A DNA stretch of 58,938 nt from an uncultured Verrucomicrobia subdivision 3 bacterium (lineage in GTDB: Bacteria; Verrucomicrobiota; Verrucomicrobiia; Limisphaerales; UBA11358). Shown in pieces: positions 7,541 through 17,327 of this stretch. The first letter of the stretch is position 1. Every line of letters starts with the position of its first letter. The position numbers and the translations under genes are program-made. The notes under the pieces were generated by a model. That model was given only the letters and a program-made list of their open reading frames with translations. It had not been told where the DNA came from and searched no databases. Location: assembly GCA_903872345.1 (NCBI GenBank), contig CAIQKM010000140.1:1-58938 (forward strand), in the 5' to 3' direction.

Positions 7541-9579
7541 TTAATCTCGGCCGGTGAAACCGCCGGCAAGGTGGTCAGTCGCAAATGGGTGGCTCCATAA
7601 GGCACAAGCATTTGGGTGGTGGGTGGATTTTCCGTTTGCTGTTGAGCAGCCCTGGGCAGACCGGCAGGTTCTCCGGGCAGACTGGCATTTTTAGATTCCG
7701 GCGACCAATCAGGCAGGTGGTACAATGGCATTTCCAGTTGCACCGGGGTTTGGTCCACGAGGAATGGATTGTCCGTCATGGCTGACTCAACCACTTTGAT
7801 TTTTGACAAATCATGGTCCGGCGCCACGCTGAAGCCATAGCGCCAGTCGCTGCCGGGTAAAAATTCCACCTCGGGAAAGTTCCGGATGACCCGCCCCAGC
7901 AGGAAGGGTCTGATATCCGCCGGATCACTGGTGTGTTCCACGCGCCGCTCGGTAATTTTCAACGAATAAACCAACGGCCCGCGCGTGAGGCAGACGCTTT
8001 GGCCGTGAAACCAATTCTCCACGCGCACCGGCATCGGCAGTTTCAAATCCACCCGGTCGCCGTCATGAAATTCCCGCTGGACGGCAACGAACATGCCGGC
8101 TGCGGGGGTGGCGGGAAAGCTTTCCCCGTTCACCTGAACGGTTGCATTGCTGCACCAGCCCGGAATGCGGAGCGAGAAATCAAATCTGACCGGGCCGGTG
8201 GTCTTTATCCGAAATGCCATGGTGTCGCGGAACGGATAATCCGTTTCTTCGGTGATGGTGATTTTTTGCCCGCCCACCGTAGTGCTGACTTCGCTGGGAC
8301 CATAATAAACGGCGGCCAGCCCGTCATTCGGCGACCGCATCCACATGCGAATGACGTAATTCGGCATGGCGCGGTTGATGTTGCCCGCGCAGCATTCCGT
8401 GTCGTGTGCAGCGCGATAGGTCATGCGCGTGGGCCAGCGCGGCGTATGACTGTTGGTGGCGGCGACGACCAGTTGATTCACGGCCGAAAAATATTGGAGC
8501 TGCTTGAAATCTTTCGTGACCGCGCCGGGCAAGGCGTTGAAGGTGGTGCGCTCGATCAGGTCGGCCAGGCGGGCCTCGCCGGTGGCCATGAACAGATAGC
8601 CCAGGCTCCACGACCAGTCGGTGAGGTCGCAACTTTCGTGCACGGAATAGAAGGCCGCCGACGCGAGATGCTCATCGCTGACGATGCCGCCATCGGCCAT
8701 TAGATTGTTGTCCAAAACCTTTTGATAGGCCCGCCGCGCCAGCCGGAGCGCCTCGGTGTCGCCGGTGTAGGCATACATCAGCGGCAGGCATTTCAGTTCC
8801 TCCGCCGCCGTCACGCCATGCTCATGAAACAATCCCTTGCCCTGGATTTTTGCCGCCGTGCAAAAGGAGTTCGAGTCGCTCAAATAGTTTTCATAAACTT
8901 TCCGGCCAATTTCGAGCAGCCGGGGATCGCCGGTCAGACCGTACACATAAAACGCCTCCTCAAAATTCACGCCGGCGCGGCCGCCTTTTTCAATCTCACC
9001 GGCACTGGTGAGCAGCCAGTTTTCCAACGTGGCCGTCACGCGCGGGTCGCCCGTGGCCGCATATTGCGCCATCAGCGCGCGCCCAACCACGGCATTGGGC
9101 CAGCACGCGTGCGAACCGCCCAGGTTGGTGCCGCTGGAATGTTCGAGGATGTAATTGATGTTGGCGTCGCGCCGATGGCTGATGCCCGGGTCAGCGATGA
9201 GCCAGCTTAAACGCGTGGTGGCATCCACGAAATATGCCGATTGTTCGTAAGGCCACCATTCCTTCCAATATTTGTCCTTGGATGGCGGCGGAGGAATAAT
9301 GCCGGCATACATGCAGGTGTCATACGGGTATGACATATTTTCGGGATGCCCCGTCAAACCCTGCGACTGCCGCTCCAGCCATTTTTGCAGCCAGCCGCGC
9401 GGCTGGACGGAACCCACCGGCAATTCCGAAAACTGGCCGTAATACTTGGCCTTGAACTGGCCGGGCACCGGCGTGGCGGAGGCGGGTTGCGCTTGCGCCA
9501 GGCTGGTGCCAGTCGCGCCGAGCGTCAGAGCGAAGGCGAGCAGACAGGGATGGAATTTCAATTTCATGTTTGTTTTCAA
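7534..9579 (-). CDS. GH127 family beta-L-arabinofuranosidase-like enzyme
   Basis: A secreted 681-aa enzyme of the GH127/DUF1680 family, which removes terminal beta-L-arabinofuranose from arabino-oligosaccharides of plant glycoproteins and pectins. A signal peptide covers about residues 5-30 (ending TSLAQA). An (alpha/alpha)6 barrel is followed by beta-sandwich domains. The zinc/nucleophile signature is present: Glu315-x-Cys317 (HESCDLTDW) and Cys396-Cys397 (TECCAGN), equivalent to the Glu/Cys/Cys-Cys zinc site of characterised GH127 enzymes, where the first Cys of the pair is the nucleophile. It follows the large gene at 9665-13609 on the same strand, but a terminator separates them. Its stop overlaps the integrase remnant. 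Confidence 0.85.
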   Translation of the reverse strand: MKTNMKLKFHPCLLAFALTLGATGTSLAQAQPASATPVPGQFKAKYYGQFSELPVGSVQPRGWLQKWLERQSQGLTGHPENMSYPYDTCMYAGIIPPPPSKDKYWKEWWPYEQSAYFVDATTRLSWLIADPGISHRRDANINYILEHSSGTNLGGSHACWPNAVVGRALMAQYAATGDPRVTATLENWLLTSAGEIEKGGRAGVNFEEAFYVYGLTGDPRLLEIGRKVYENYLSDSNSFCTAAKIQGKGLFHEHGVTAAEELKCLPLMYAYTGDTEALRLARRAYQKVLDNNLMADGGIVSDEHLASAAFYSVHESCDLTDWSWSLGYLFMATGEARLADLIERTTFNALPGAVTKDFKQLQYFSAVNQLVVAATNSHTPRWPTRMTYRAAHDTECCAGNINRAMPNYVIRMWMRSPNDGLAAVYYGPSEVSTTVGGQKITITEETDYPFRDTMAFRIKTTGPVRFDFSLRIPGWCSNATVQVNGESFPATPAAGMFVAVQREFHDGDRVDLKLPMPVRVENWFHGQSVCLTRGPLVYSLKITERRVEHTSDPADIRPFLLGRVIRNFPEVEFLPGSDWRYGFSVAPDHDLSKIKVVESAMTDNPFLVDQTPVQLEMPLYHLPDWSPESKNASLPGEPAGLPRAAQQQTENPPTTQMLVPYGATHLRLTTLPAVSPAEIKR

Positions 9580-9619
9580 AGACCGGGGAAAGCCCGCCGC
9601 AAGGTGTCATCCAAAAAGC

Positions 9620-9643
9620 AGAGCCGGGCCGAAGCCCGGCTCT
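9620..9643 (-). terminator. Strong terminator after the large beta-helix-like gene
   Basis: A perfect 10-bp GC-rich stem (AGAGCCGGGC at 9620-9629, complement 9634-9643) closes a 4-nt loop and is followed on the minus strand by GCTTTTTGG. It lies between the stop of the 9665 gene and the GH127 start. Confidence 0.75.
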
Positions 9644-9664
9644 CCCCGTGGTCGCTGAATCAGT

Positions 9665-12600
9665 TCAGTGGTTTGAGTTGGTGTTGCTCAAGATGTAGAA
9701 TTGTTGCGGGTAGCCGGGGATCACCGCATTGGTGCCGGTGAAGGTGAAATTGCCATTGGCGCCCACCACATTGGTCGCCACCACCTTCCACTGGGTCAGG
9801 GGCAGCGCCGCGTTGGTGCTCGCCAGCAGGTAATACGGATAACCCGCCTGGCCGTTCGTTCCGTTTATCACCACATTCGCGCCGTGCAGGCTGAAACCGG
9901 TGATGCCCGGCCGGTTCGTGAACGACCCGGGGCCGGCTGACACCACCAGACTGATGGTTCCGGTTCCATTGTCAGTCAGGCCGGCGCTCGTGTAACCGGC
10001 GGGCAGAGCAGCCAGGCTGAGATTCCCCAGCCCCGGGTCCGTGCCGATATAATTAATGAGCGTATAAGCGCCTGGCCCGTTAACCGCATCAATGACGATT
10101 TGGGATACGCCGCCGCCGGCGACCGTCACGGTAGCCGCCACAATGTTGGTCACATTGGCGGCGGTGTTGGTGTTGAGCGTCAAATGCAGCGACGCATGAG
10201 TGAGATTCAACGCGGTGAGCGGCGCGGCGGGCGTGCCGACGGAGTTGGAGGAAACGATGAGCGTGCCGCCATTGACGTTGACCGTGCTGACGCCGCCGCC
10301 GGCAACGATGCCGCCATTCACTGTGCCGTTGGTGACATTCAAGGTGCCGGCCACCAGTGTCGCAATGGCGCCGACATTGGTTTGGGCCAGCGTGATGTTG
10401 GTGCTGACCAACGTGGCGGTGCCATTCACGTTCACGATGCCAGTCTCGGTGGCCGTGTTGTTGGCTTTTTGCACGCCAATCTGGAGGTTGTTCACGTTCA
10501 GGGTGCCGCCCGAAAAGGTCAGTGCTCCCAGGGCATAGCCGGTGTCACTTGCCAGGGTTGAGCCGGCGCCAATGGTCATCGCGCCAACCAAAGCATCCAC
10601 CGTTCCGCCACTCAAGTCCACCGTGCCTGAATTGAAGACGGGAACCGTGGTTTCGCCATTAACATTGCCGATGGTCCAAAGCGACACCCGGCTGGAGGGG
10701 CCATTCGTGTCGCGGATATAGACGGCTGGATTGAGATTGGTGAAGGCCGGGTTAAAGCGGACCAGGGCATTGGTCGCTTTTTTGCTGCCGACATTCATGC
10801 TATCAAAATAGAGGGCGTTGGTCAGCCCGAGGTTCAGCGTGTTGCCCGGCAAGGTAAAGAGCCCGCCGCTGCTGTCGCCGACGGCAAACTGACCGGAAGT
10901 GTTCCGCAACAGGGTGATAATGTTGGTCCTGGCCAGACTCACCCGCGCGGTGCAATTGCTTTGGGCCGTGCCGCTGCCGCCCTGCCCAACGGTGAATTTG
11001 CCGACGGTGGCGACAAAATTGCCGAGCCCGGACATATCCAGCACCGTCTGTTCGGGAGCCGCCACGGCGGCACACTGGCGGACCTGGAAATTGAGGGCGT
11101 TGGCCAGGCCGCTGCTTTGGGAATTGCCCAGGATGAGGAGCGTTCCGTTGGCGCCGGTGACGGTGTTGGTGACCTGCCGGTTGAAGACGTTGTCGGTGGT
11201 GGTCCCGTTGCTGGCGTAGCCGCCAATCTGGAATGCTTCGGTGCCATTGGCCGTCGAACCATTGGTGACCGTCAGGGTCACGCCATCCTGAATCCAAGTG
11301 GTATGATAACCGCTGTTATTTGTGGCGTAGCAGAGCATCGCGATGGTGACATTGGTGGACACGATATTATTGGTGACCAGATTGGTGGTCGCCCCGAGGC
11401 TGGCAAAGGTGGCGCTGAAACCGGGGCCGGGCGTGCCGTTCGTCCAGTTGATGGCATCGGCCCAAAGCAGGTCGTTGGTGCCGCCGCCGCCGGACCAGAT
11501 CCCGCTGCCCAGACTGCCGCCGCTGGTGCCGGTGACGAAACTCCAGGAATTCGTCACGTTGGTGCCGCTGCTATCCGTAAAGATCACAACCACGTTGTTT
11601 GTGAAATTGACGGGCAGGTTATTGGTCGGGGTCCAGGTAACGGTGGCACCGACGGCGTTGCTGCTCATGACCAGCCGGCTGCTCACGTTCGTTGAGTTTA
11701 AGATCAGCTGGAGCCCGTTGGTATTGGCGGAGGTTTGCCGGTTGGCAATGGTGAAGGCAATCTGGCTGGTCAAACTGACTCCCGTGGCGTTAGGGGAGGG
11801 CGAACCCGTGGCGAGATATGGGCGGAGCGTGCCCGTGGTCGGGGTGGCCACCACGGCCAGATACTCCAGATTATAGCCGCGGCTGGAAATGGCGGTACAA
11901 CGCAGCGTCTTGGTCCCGGCAAGCGGCACCACCACCGGGTTGCCATAGAAATCCGTCAGCGGCGCCAACTGGCCCGCGTAAACTTTGCTGCCGCCGGTAT
12001 TCGGCACATTAACCCGGCCCAAAGCGGCCAGCGGCTGATTGGTGGTGGTGGCGGCGGCATTCACCAGTTCTTCAATTTCAAACTGCCCGCCGCTGCTGCT
12101 GGCGGCGCGCGCATAAATGGAATAGTTCGTAGCGACGGGAATGACGCGCGTATAATTTTCCCAGTTGCCGACATCCGTGAAGCCGATATTGAATATGCTG
12201 CCATAATTGGCCACTTCGTTCGCATGGTCAATCGGGTCGCCCGTGGCATCCGTATTGAGGCTGACCGCCTGCGGCAGGTCGCCGGGCCGGTAACCGGCGG
12301 TGTTGTTGGTTCCGGTCAGGTCGGAGATCGCATAGTCCACGCCATTGCTGCCCAGGAAGTTTTGATAAGCGTGGGTCGGCGTGGAGCTGTTCACATAGAG
12401 ACCGTTGGTGTAATTATAGTCATAGGCGTCGATATAAAGATCGGACGCCAGGAAGGTGTTAAAAGTGAATATATTGCTGACCACGTTGCCGTTCGCATCC
12501 TGCGCCACGATGGTGTAGTTGTAAAAGGTGTCGGGCGCAAGCGTCGCGCTGTTGGTGCCCAGGAGCTGGTCGGTCGGACTGGTGGTGTTAAAGGTGGTGC

Positions 12601-13609
12601 CGGCTTGCAAAACCCCGTTCAAATAAACTTTGACCGTGCTGCTGGCCACCGTGGAATTGAACGAATCCACCTCGAAGGAGAGATTGGTCGCGCCGGAACT
12701 GATATAAAGCGAACCGTTGGCCGGCAGGATATTGGCGAAGGTCGGGGCGATATTTGTGCTGGCGCCAATCTGCATCCGGTTATAAATCTGGTCCCCGGTG
12801 GTGTCATCACAAAACAGCGCCGCGCTGTCAACGGTGCCGGAACCGATAAAAATGCTGTTGGTGACGAACAAGACGGCGTTTTGGACGCAATCCTTCAAAA
12901 CCAGATGATAATGCTGGCCATCGGCGGCCGGCGTCACTTCGGCCTCAATGGCGTTGGTGATATTATTCCGCCCCAGATTGCTGAACGACGTGTTGGGCAC
13001 CGACCAGACGCTGTTGCCGTCCCAAACGTAAAGGGTGGAAGGCGAGATGCCGTCGAGAAAATAAAGGTAAAACATCGCGGTGCTATCATAGCTGTTGTCC
13101 GCATGGTCATACGGCTGGGTGGTGTCATTGCCCGTACGGAGGCTGAATCCGCTCCAGCCATGCACGGTGCCGTAACCTGCGATGGACTGGTTGCCCGCGC
13201 CGGTGGATCCCCATTGCAGCTTGAATGTGTTTGTCCCCAGCGAATTGGTGAACCCGCGGAATGCGATCGTTTGATTCAGACCGTTGGTGCCGTTGGCAAA
13301 AGTTCCCCACACGCAATTTGTGCCCAGAACATTGGTGGCAATGACGAATGTGGGATTATTGGCCGTGACGATAAACGCGCCGTGGTAATTCGGGCCGTTG
13401 GTGACAATGGTCCAAGGCGTGAAACCAAAGCCTTGATTCGCCCCGTTGGTCCAGTTGAGGTTGGCGGTGGCGCCGAACTGGTAGTAGCCGGCCTGGTCAT
13501 AAGCGATGAGCTGCGCGGCGGCCGGCCGGGCGAGCATGACGGCGGCGGCCGCAACGGCGGCCCCGCCAAACAAGTGAATGTAGGACAGGATTGATTTGAA
13601 TGGTTTCAT
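9665..13609 (-). CDS. Giant secreted protein with CBM-like and autotransporter-type beta-strand repeats
   Basis: A 1314-aa exported protein from the ATG at 13609, which starts a clean signal peptide ending AARPAAAQ-like; the frame upstream adds 18 non-signal residues. Residues about 33-340 form a module that recurs at the N-terminus of the pectinase at 26877. An Ig-like segment follows. A CBM6-like region comes next (about 390-600, with LYIDAYDYNYTNG and YNLEYLAVVA), then a second Ig-like segment. A long Asn/Thr/Gly-rich part (about 700-1210) resembles autotransporter-associated beta-strand repeats (GTLNVNNLQIG, GTLNVTNGTVNG). The end (YYLLAST... QWKVVATNV... QQFYIL) is the C-terminal domain typical of secreted verrucomicrobial proteins. 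It is probably surface-bound and polysaccharide-binding. A regulatory box lies upstream. Confidence 0.75.
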   Translation of the reverse strand: MKPFKSILSYIHLFGGAAVAAAAVMLARPAAAQLIAYDQAGYYQFGATANLNWTNGANQGFGFTPWTIVTNGPNYHGAFIVTANNPTFVIATNVLGTNCVWGTFANGTNGLNQTIAFRGFTNSLGTNTFKLQWGSTGAGNQSIAGYGTVHGWSGFSLRTGNDTTQPYDHADNSYDSTAMFYLYFLDGISPSTLYVWDGNSVWSVPNTSFSNLGRNNITNAIEAEVTPAADGQHYHLVLKDCVQNAVLFVTNSIFIGSGTVDSAALFCDDTTGDQIYNRMQIGASTNIAPTFANILPANGSLYISSGATNLSFEVDSFNSTVASSTVKVYLNGVLQAGTTFNTTSPTDQLLGTNSATLAPDTFYNYTIVAQDANGNVVSNIFTFNTFLASDLYIDAYDYNYTNGLYVNSSTPTHAYQNFLGSNGVDYAISDLTGTNNTAGYRPGDLPQAVSLNTDATGDPIDHANEVANYGSIFNIGFTDVGNWENYTRVIPVATNYSIYARAASSSGGQFEIEELVNAAATTTNQPLAALGRVNVPNTGGSKVYAGQLAPLTDFYGNPVVVPLAGTKTLRCTAISSRGYNLEYLAVVATPTTGTLRPYLATGSPSPNATGVSLTSQIAFTIANRQTSANTNGLQLILNSTNVSSRLVMSSNAVGATVTWTPTNNLPVNFTNNVVVIFTDSSGTNVTNSWSFVTGTSGGSLGSGIWSGGGGTNDLLWADAINWTNGTPGPGFSATFASLGATTNLVTNNIVSTNVTIAMLCYATNNSGYHTTWIQDGVTLTVTNGSTANGTEAFQIGGYASNGTTTDNVFNRQVTNTVTGANGTLLILGNSQSSGLANALNFQVRQCAAVAAPEQTVLDMSGLGNFVATVGKFTVGQGGSGTAQSNCTARVSLARTNIITLLRNTSGQFAVGDSSGGLFTLPGNTLNLGLTNALYFDSMNVGSKKATNALVRFNPAFTNLNPAVYIRDTNGPSSRVSLWTIGNVNGETTVPVFNSGTVDLSGGTVDALVGAMTIGAGSTLASDTGYALGALTFSGGTLNVNNLQIGVQKANNTATETGIVNVNGTATLVSTNITLAQTNVGAIATLVAGTLNVTNGTVNGGIVAGGGVSTVNVNGGTLIVSSNSVGTPAAPLTALNLTHASLHLTLNTNTAANVTNIVAATVTVAGGGVSQIVIDAVNGPGAYTLINYIGTDPGLGNLSLAALPAGYTSAGLTDNGTGTISLVVSAGPGSFTNRPGITGFSLHGANVVINGTNGQAGYPYYLLASTNAALPLTQWKVVATNVVGANGNFTFTGTNAVIPGYPQQFYILSNTNSNH

Positions 13610-13837
13610 AAGTTCTGTTGGTCTGGGTGGGTTTAATGATTGCCTGGATAAGGCCAACCCCAAATGATTAAGGCTGGGAACAGGAAAAGGCCCCCGGGTG
13701 GCGAAAGGCTAAGCCCGGGTGCAGGCCAAACTGGTTCATGGGCGAGTGGCAAACTTCCCTGTCGGCATAAACAAGGTTTAGTTGCGTTCTCAAATGCATA
13801 GTCAGTGGCAAACAAATGGCTCAGTGGAATATTGACG

Positions 13838-13884
13838 ACTATAAGCCGGGTTTGAAATCTGCCTAGCCCCCAAAAACTGGGGTA
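13838..13884 (-). promoter_or_regulatory. Candidate activator box 1 and -10 hexamer
   Basis: On the minus strand CCCCAGTTTTTGGGGGCTAG (13882-13863) is followed after 19 nt by TATAGT (13843-13838). Boxes 2 and 3 have the same spacing. It would drive the 9665-13609 gene with a leader of about 220 nt, which contains two CCCGGG palindromes (13714-13719, 13693-13698). The sensor kinase gene starts 145 bp to the other side, so the box may also control that gene. Confidence 0.65.
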
Positions 13885-14029
13885 TTTCGTTTTGGGTTGC
13901 TCGACGCTGGCAAAACAGACTCGCCGTTGCGGCCGGGAATTCCCGCTAAACCCGCGAAACCGCTTTTTCCAAAGAAAGAAATTGTTTAGTTCCAAAATCA
14001 GCGGCATATCTGTGGCTGTCACGCATCCA

Positions 14030-17000
14030 ATGTCATCCGGCCAATCAAAATGCACCGAGAACCGCGCGGAATTTCCCCCGCGTCGGGAAACGATTGCGGT
14101 GGGGGTCCGGCGGTGGCCCCGACGAAACCGGTTTGCGGCAAACTGGTTTTGGCCGCTGCTGTTGCTGGTTTGGTTAACGGTGCCACGCAGCGCGCTCGGA
14201 GCCGGGGAAGATTCCGAATCCGCCGGCCAGTATTACACCATAAAAGTCTGGGGCGCGGATGAGGGGTTGCTGGAAGCGTCGGTCACGGATGTGGCGCAGA
14301 CGCCGGAGGGATATTTGTGGGTGGGCACGCTGTTTGGCAGCGTCCTGCGCTTCGATGGCATCCGTTTTGTCAGCTACAACTCCGCCAACACGCCCGAATT
14401 TTCATTAAAATGGGGCGTTCCCCAACTGATGGTGGATCAGGCGGGCACCCTCTGGATCAGTCTGGTTGACGGCGGCATGAGCACTTGGGACCAGCAGGGT
14501 TTTCACCCGGCAGTCACGACCACCAATCAACCGGACCGTTTGTTGTGGTCGGCGCCGGGAAAGGTGGTTTTTGCCTGCAAGGATGGGAAACTGCTCGCGG
14601 GTCAAAAAGCGGGTGACCGGTGGGATTGGACAACCGCGACGCTGACCGATGCCCTGCCCCGGACCAACCAATGTTGTGCCGATGCCAGTGGCCGGGTGTG
14701 GTATTTGCGCGGTGAAAACGAGATTGGCATCTGGGACGGCCAGCAAATCAAGACGTTCGCGCCGGCAGCCGGAATGGCCGGACAGCGCATCAAAGTGCTG
14801 ACCGCTGACGCGCAGGGAAACATCTGGGTCGGTACAGACCGGTGCCTGGCCGAATGGCAGGCGGATCATTTTGAAGTAATGACGCCGGGCAACGATAAAC
14901 CCGTACTCGATGTCAAACGGATCGTGCCCTCCGGGGCCGGCCATCTGTGGGTGGAGGCCAACGGCCGGATGCGGCGCTGGGCCGGCCGGCAATGGGTGGC
15001 CGAATCCGCGGGTTGGCAAAGCGAGCTGGGCAAATTTATTTCACTTCGCTTTATTCACGGCGATGCCGAAGGCGGTTTGTGGGCGGCGGTCGGCGACCTG
15101 GGGCTGTTCCATGTGCTGGCGGACGGCACGTTTCACCGGCTGACCACGGCCGACGGCCTGCCCAGCAACACCGTTCATTTTGCCTATCAGGATCGCGATG
15201 GCAACACGTGGACGGGCTACGAGCGCGGCGGTTTGGTGCAGGTGCGGCGGCGCATGTTTCGCAGCATTGGGAAAAATGAAGGGTTGGGCGACAGTCTGGT
15301 CAACACCGTGTGCGTGGACACCCAAGGCGCGATGTGGTTTGGCACACATAGCGGCTCGGTGGGCCGTTACGAAAATGGCAGCTGCACCAATCTTGGCCTG
15401 CCGGGCGTGGTACGCACGCAGGATAGTTGCGTCACCGCCGACGCGCAGGGCCGGGTGTGGATCGGGGCGCAACGGGCCGGCCTGCTGGTAAGCGAGGCCG
15501 GACAGATGCGCCGGGTGGCCACCATTGAACAGCTCAATGGCGACCCGCGCCTGTTGCTGCCCAGCTTTGACGGACGGCTTTGGGTGGGAACGCTTTGGTC
15601 CATCAGCTGTGTGACGGATGACAAACCCACCATTGAATATACGGCAAAAACCGTGGGCGACCATCCGACCGCGCTGGGAGAGGCGGCCGATGGAACCATC
15701 TGGGCCGGCACGCTGGCCGGCTTGCTGCTGCGCTGGGATGGCGGACAGTTTGTCCCGCTGGAACCACCGGACCGGAATTCGCTGGGCCGAATCTGGGCGT
15801 TGTGGCCGGCCCCGGATGGCAGTTTATGGGCGGGCACGGAAGAAGGCGGATTGCTCCACTGGAGCAAAAACAAATTTTACCGTTACACCATGAAGGACGG
15901 ACTGCCTTCAGACAGCGTCATTCAGGTGCAAGGTGATGCGCAGGGCAATTTGTGGCTCGGCACCCGGGCCGGCATTGTCCGCATTCTTGGCGCTGCACTG
16001 ACCCGGTATGAACACGGCGAACCCAACGGGTTGCCAGTGAGCGTTTATGGCAAGCCGGACGGCTTGCTAACCATCGAAAGTTCCATGATCTTCCAGCCGA
16101 ACTGCTGGCGCGGCCGGGACGGCACTTTATATTTTGCAATGGTCAACAGCGTGGCTAGTGTCAGCCCCGGGGGCGTCCACATTAATCCACTGTCACCGAC
16201 GGTTACGCTGGAAGAATTGCAGATGGACGACCGGCGGGTCTGGCCGGAGCGCGTCGGGGCCATCCTGACGCCGGCCAAAGCCGCCGATACCGGAAAACAT
16301 CTGTTGTCGCCACCCACGATCAACGTGGGGCCCGGCCGCGGCGATCTGGAATTTCACTACACCGGCCTGAGTTTCGGCTCGCCGTCCCGCGTGCGCTTCA
16401 AATACCGGCTCGATAATTTGGAAACGGCCTGGAATGACGCTGGCGCGGAACGCAAGGCGAGCTACCGCCATGTGCCGCCGGGCGACTATGTTTTTCATGT
16501 GGTCGCCTGCAACAGTGATGGTGTGTGCAGTCTGGATGGCGGCCTGCTGACGGTGAATGTCCGGCCGTACTTTTACCAGACGCTGTGGTTTCGGGGCAGC
16601 GTCACGCTGGCAACCCTGGGGGGGCTGTCGTTCGGCGTGGCGATCGCGATGCGCCAGCGGATGCGCCGGCGCCTGGATCAGCTAAAACAGCAGCATGAGC
16701 TGGAGCGCGAGCGGACGCGCATTGCGCAGGATTTGCATGACGATCTGGGCGCGGGACTGACCGAGATCGGCCTGCTGGGCGGTCTGCTGCAGAATCCGGC
16801 GCGGTTTTCGGCCTGCAAAGTTGATGCGCTGGACCGGATTGTCCGGCGCTGCAACGATCTGGTCATGGCGCTGGATGAAATTGTCTGGGCGGTGAATCCG
16901 CGCAATGACTCGGTCAACTCGCTCGGGGGTTATCTGTGCCGCTATGCGCAGAGTTTTCTGGAGCCAACGGCCATCCGCTGCCGCCTGGAAATGCAGGAAG

Positions 17001-17311
17001 CCGAGCCGGACCGGACCTTGAATTCGGAACAGCGGCACAATCTCTTCCTGGCTTTTGTGGAGGTGCTGAACAACACCGTGAGACATTCCGGCGCGACGGA
17101 GGTTCGCATCAAAATATCCCTTGAAGGAGGGAAACATCTCCGCATCCGGGTGGAAGACAATGGGCGCGGCCTGCCCCCCGCCGTGGCGGCGGATGCCAAT
17201 GGCCTGATCAATCTGCGTCAAAGAATGGCGCAGATTGGCGGGGAATGCACAATCGCCAGCGGGCCGGCCGGCGGTGTGGCCGTCAGCTTGAGCCTGCGGC
17301 TCGCCGCCTGA
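14030..17311 (+). CDS. Propeller-type sensor histidine kinase (HisKA_3)
   Basis: A membrane sensor kinase that probably detects polysaccharide fragments outside the cytoplasm and phosphorylates the regulator encoded 16 bp downstream. From the ATG at 14030 (1093 aa) an N-terminal membrane/signal helix near residues 38-60 leads into many two-component propeller repeats (for example DAQGRVWIGAQRAGLLV, DGNTWTGYERGG), forming two beta-propellers. A Y_Y_Y domain (about 765-850) ends in DYVFHVVACNSDG. After the membrane helix (about 858-880) comes the HisKA_3 box IAQDLHDDLGAGLTEIGLL with phospho-acceptor His903. A HATPase domain shows the N box (EVLNNTVRHS) and G box (VEDNGRGLP). No receiver domain is fused. 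A longer start at 13892 is possible but gives an implausibly long pre-helix tail. Confidence 0.88.
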   Translation: MSSGQSKCTENRAEFPPRRETIAVGVRRWPRRNRFAANWFWPLLLLVWLTVPRSALGAGEDSESAGQYYTIKVWGADEGLLEASVTDVAQTPEGYLWVGTLFGSVLRFDGIRFVSYNSANTPEFSLKWGVPQLMVDQAGTLWISLVDGGMSTWDQQGFHPAVTTTNQPDRLLWSAPGKVVFACKDGKLLAGQKAGDRWDWTTATLTDALPRTNQCCADASGRVWYLRGENEIGIWDGQQIKTFAPAAGMAGQRIKVLTADAQGNIWVGTDRCLAEWQADHFEVMTPGNDKPVLDVKRIVPSGAGHLWVEANGRMRRWAGRQWVAESAGWQSELGKFISLRFIHGDAEGGLWAAVGDLGLFHVLADGTFHRLTTADGLPSNTVHFAYQDRDGNTWTGYERGGLVQVRRRMFRSIGKNEGLGDSLVNTVCVDTQGAMWFGTHSGSVGRYENGSCTNLGLPGVVRTQDSCVTADAQGRVWIGAQRAGLLVSEAGQMRRVATIEQLNGDPRLLLPSFDGRLWVGTLWSISCVTDDKPTIEYTAKTVGDHPTALGEAADGTIWAGTLAGLLLRWDGGQFVPLEPPDRNSLGRIWALWPAPDGSLWAGTEEGGLLHWSKNKFYRYTMKDGLPSDSVIQVQGDAQGNLWLGTRAGIVRILGAALTRYEHGEPNGLPVSVYGKPDGLLTIESSMIFQPNCWRGRDGTLYFAMVNSVASVSPGGVHINPLSPTVTLEELQMDDRRVWPERVGAILTPAKAADTGKHLLSPPTINVGPGRGDLEFHYTGLSFGSPSRVRFKYRLDNLETAWNDAGAERKASYRHVPPGDYVFHVVACNSDGVCSLDGGLLTVNVRPYFYQTLWFRGSVTLATLGGLSFGVAIAMRQRMRRRLDQLKQQHELERERTRIAQDLHDDLGAGLTEIGLLGGLLQNPARFSACKVDALDRIVRRCNDLVMALDEIVWAVNPRNDSVNSLGGYLCRYAQSFLEPTAIRCRLEMQEAEPDRTLNSEQRHNLFLAFVEVLNNTVRHSGATEVRIKISLEGGKHLRIRVEDNGRGLPPAVAADANGLINLRQRMAQIGGECTIASGPAGGVAVSLSLRLAA

Positions 17312-17327
17312 ACTCCATTTACAACAG

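Noticed and set aside
11735..13594. Plus-strand open frame of over 600 codons opposite the giant secreted gene
   Set aside because: It arises from the Asn/Thr/Gly-rich coding of the opposite strand; its composition is biased to Gly/Arg/Val and no domain is recognisable.
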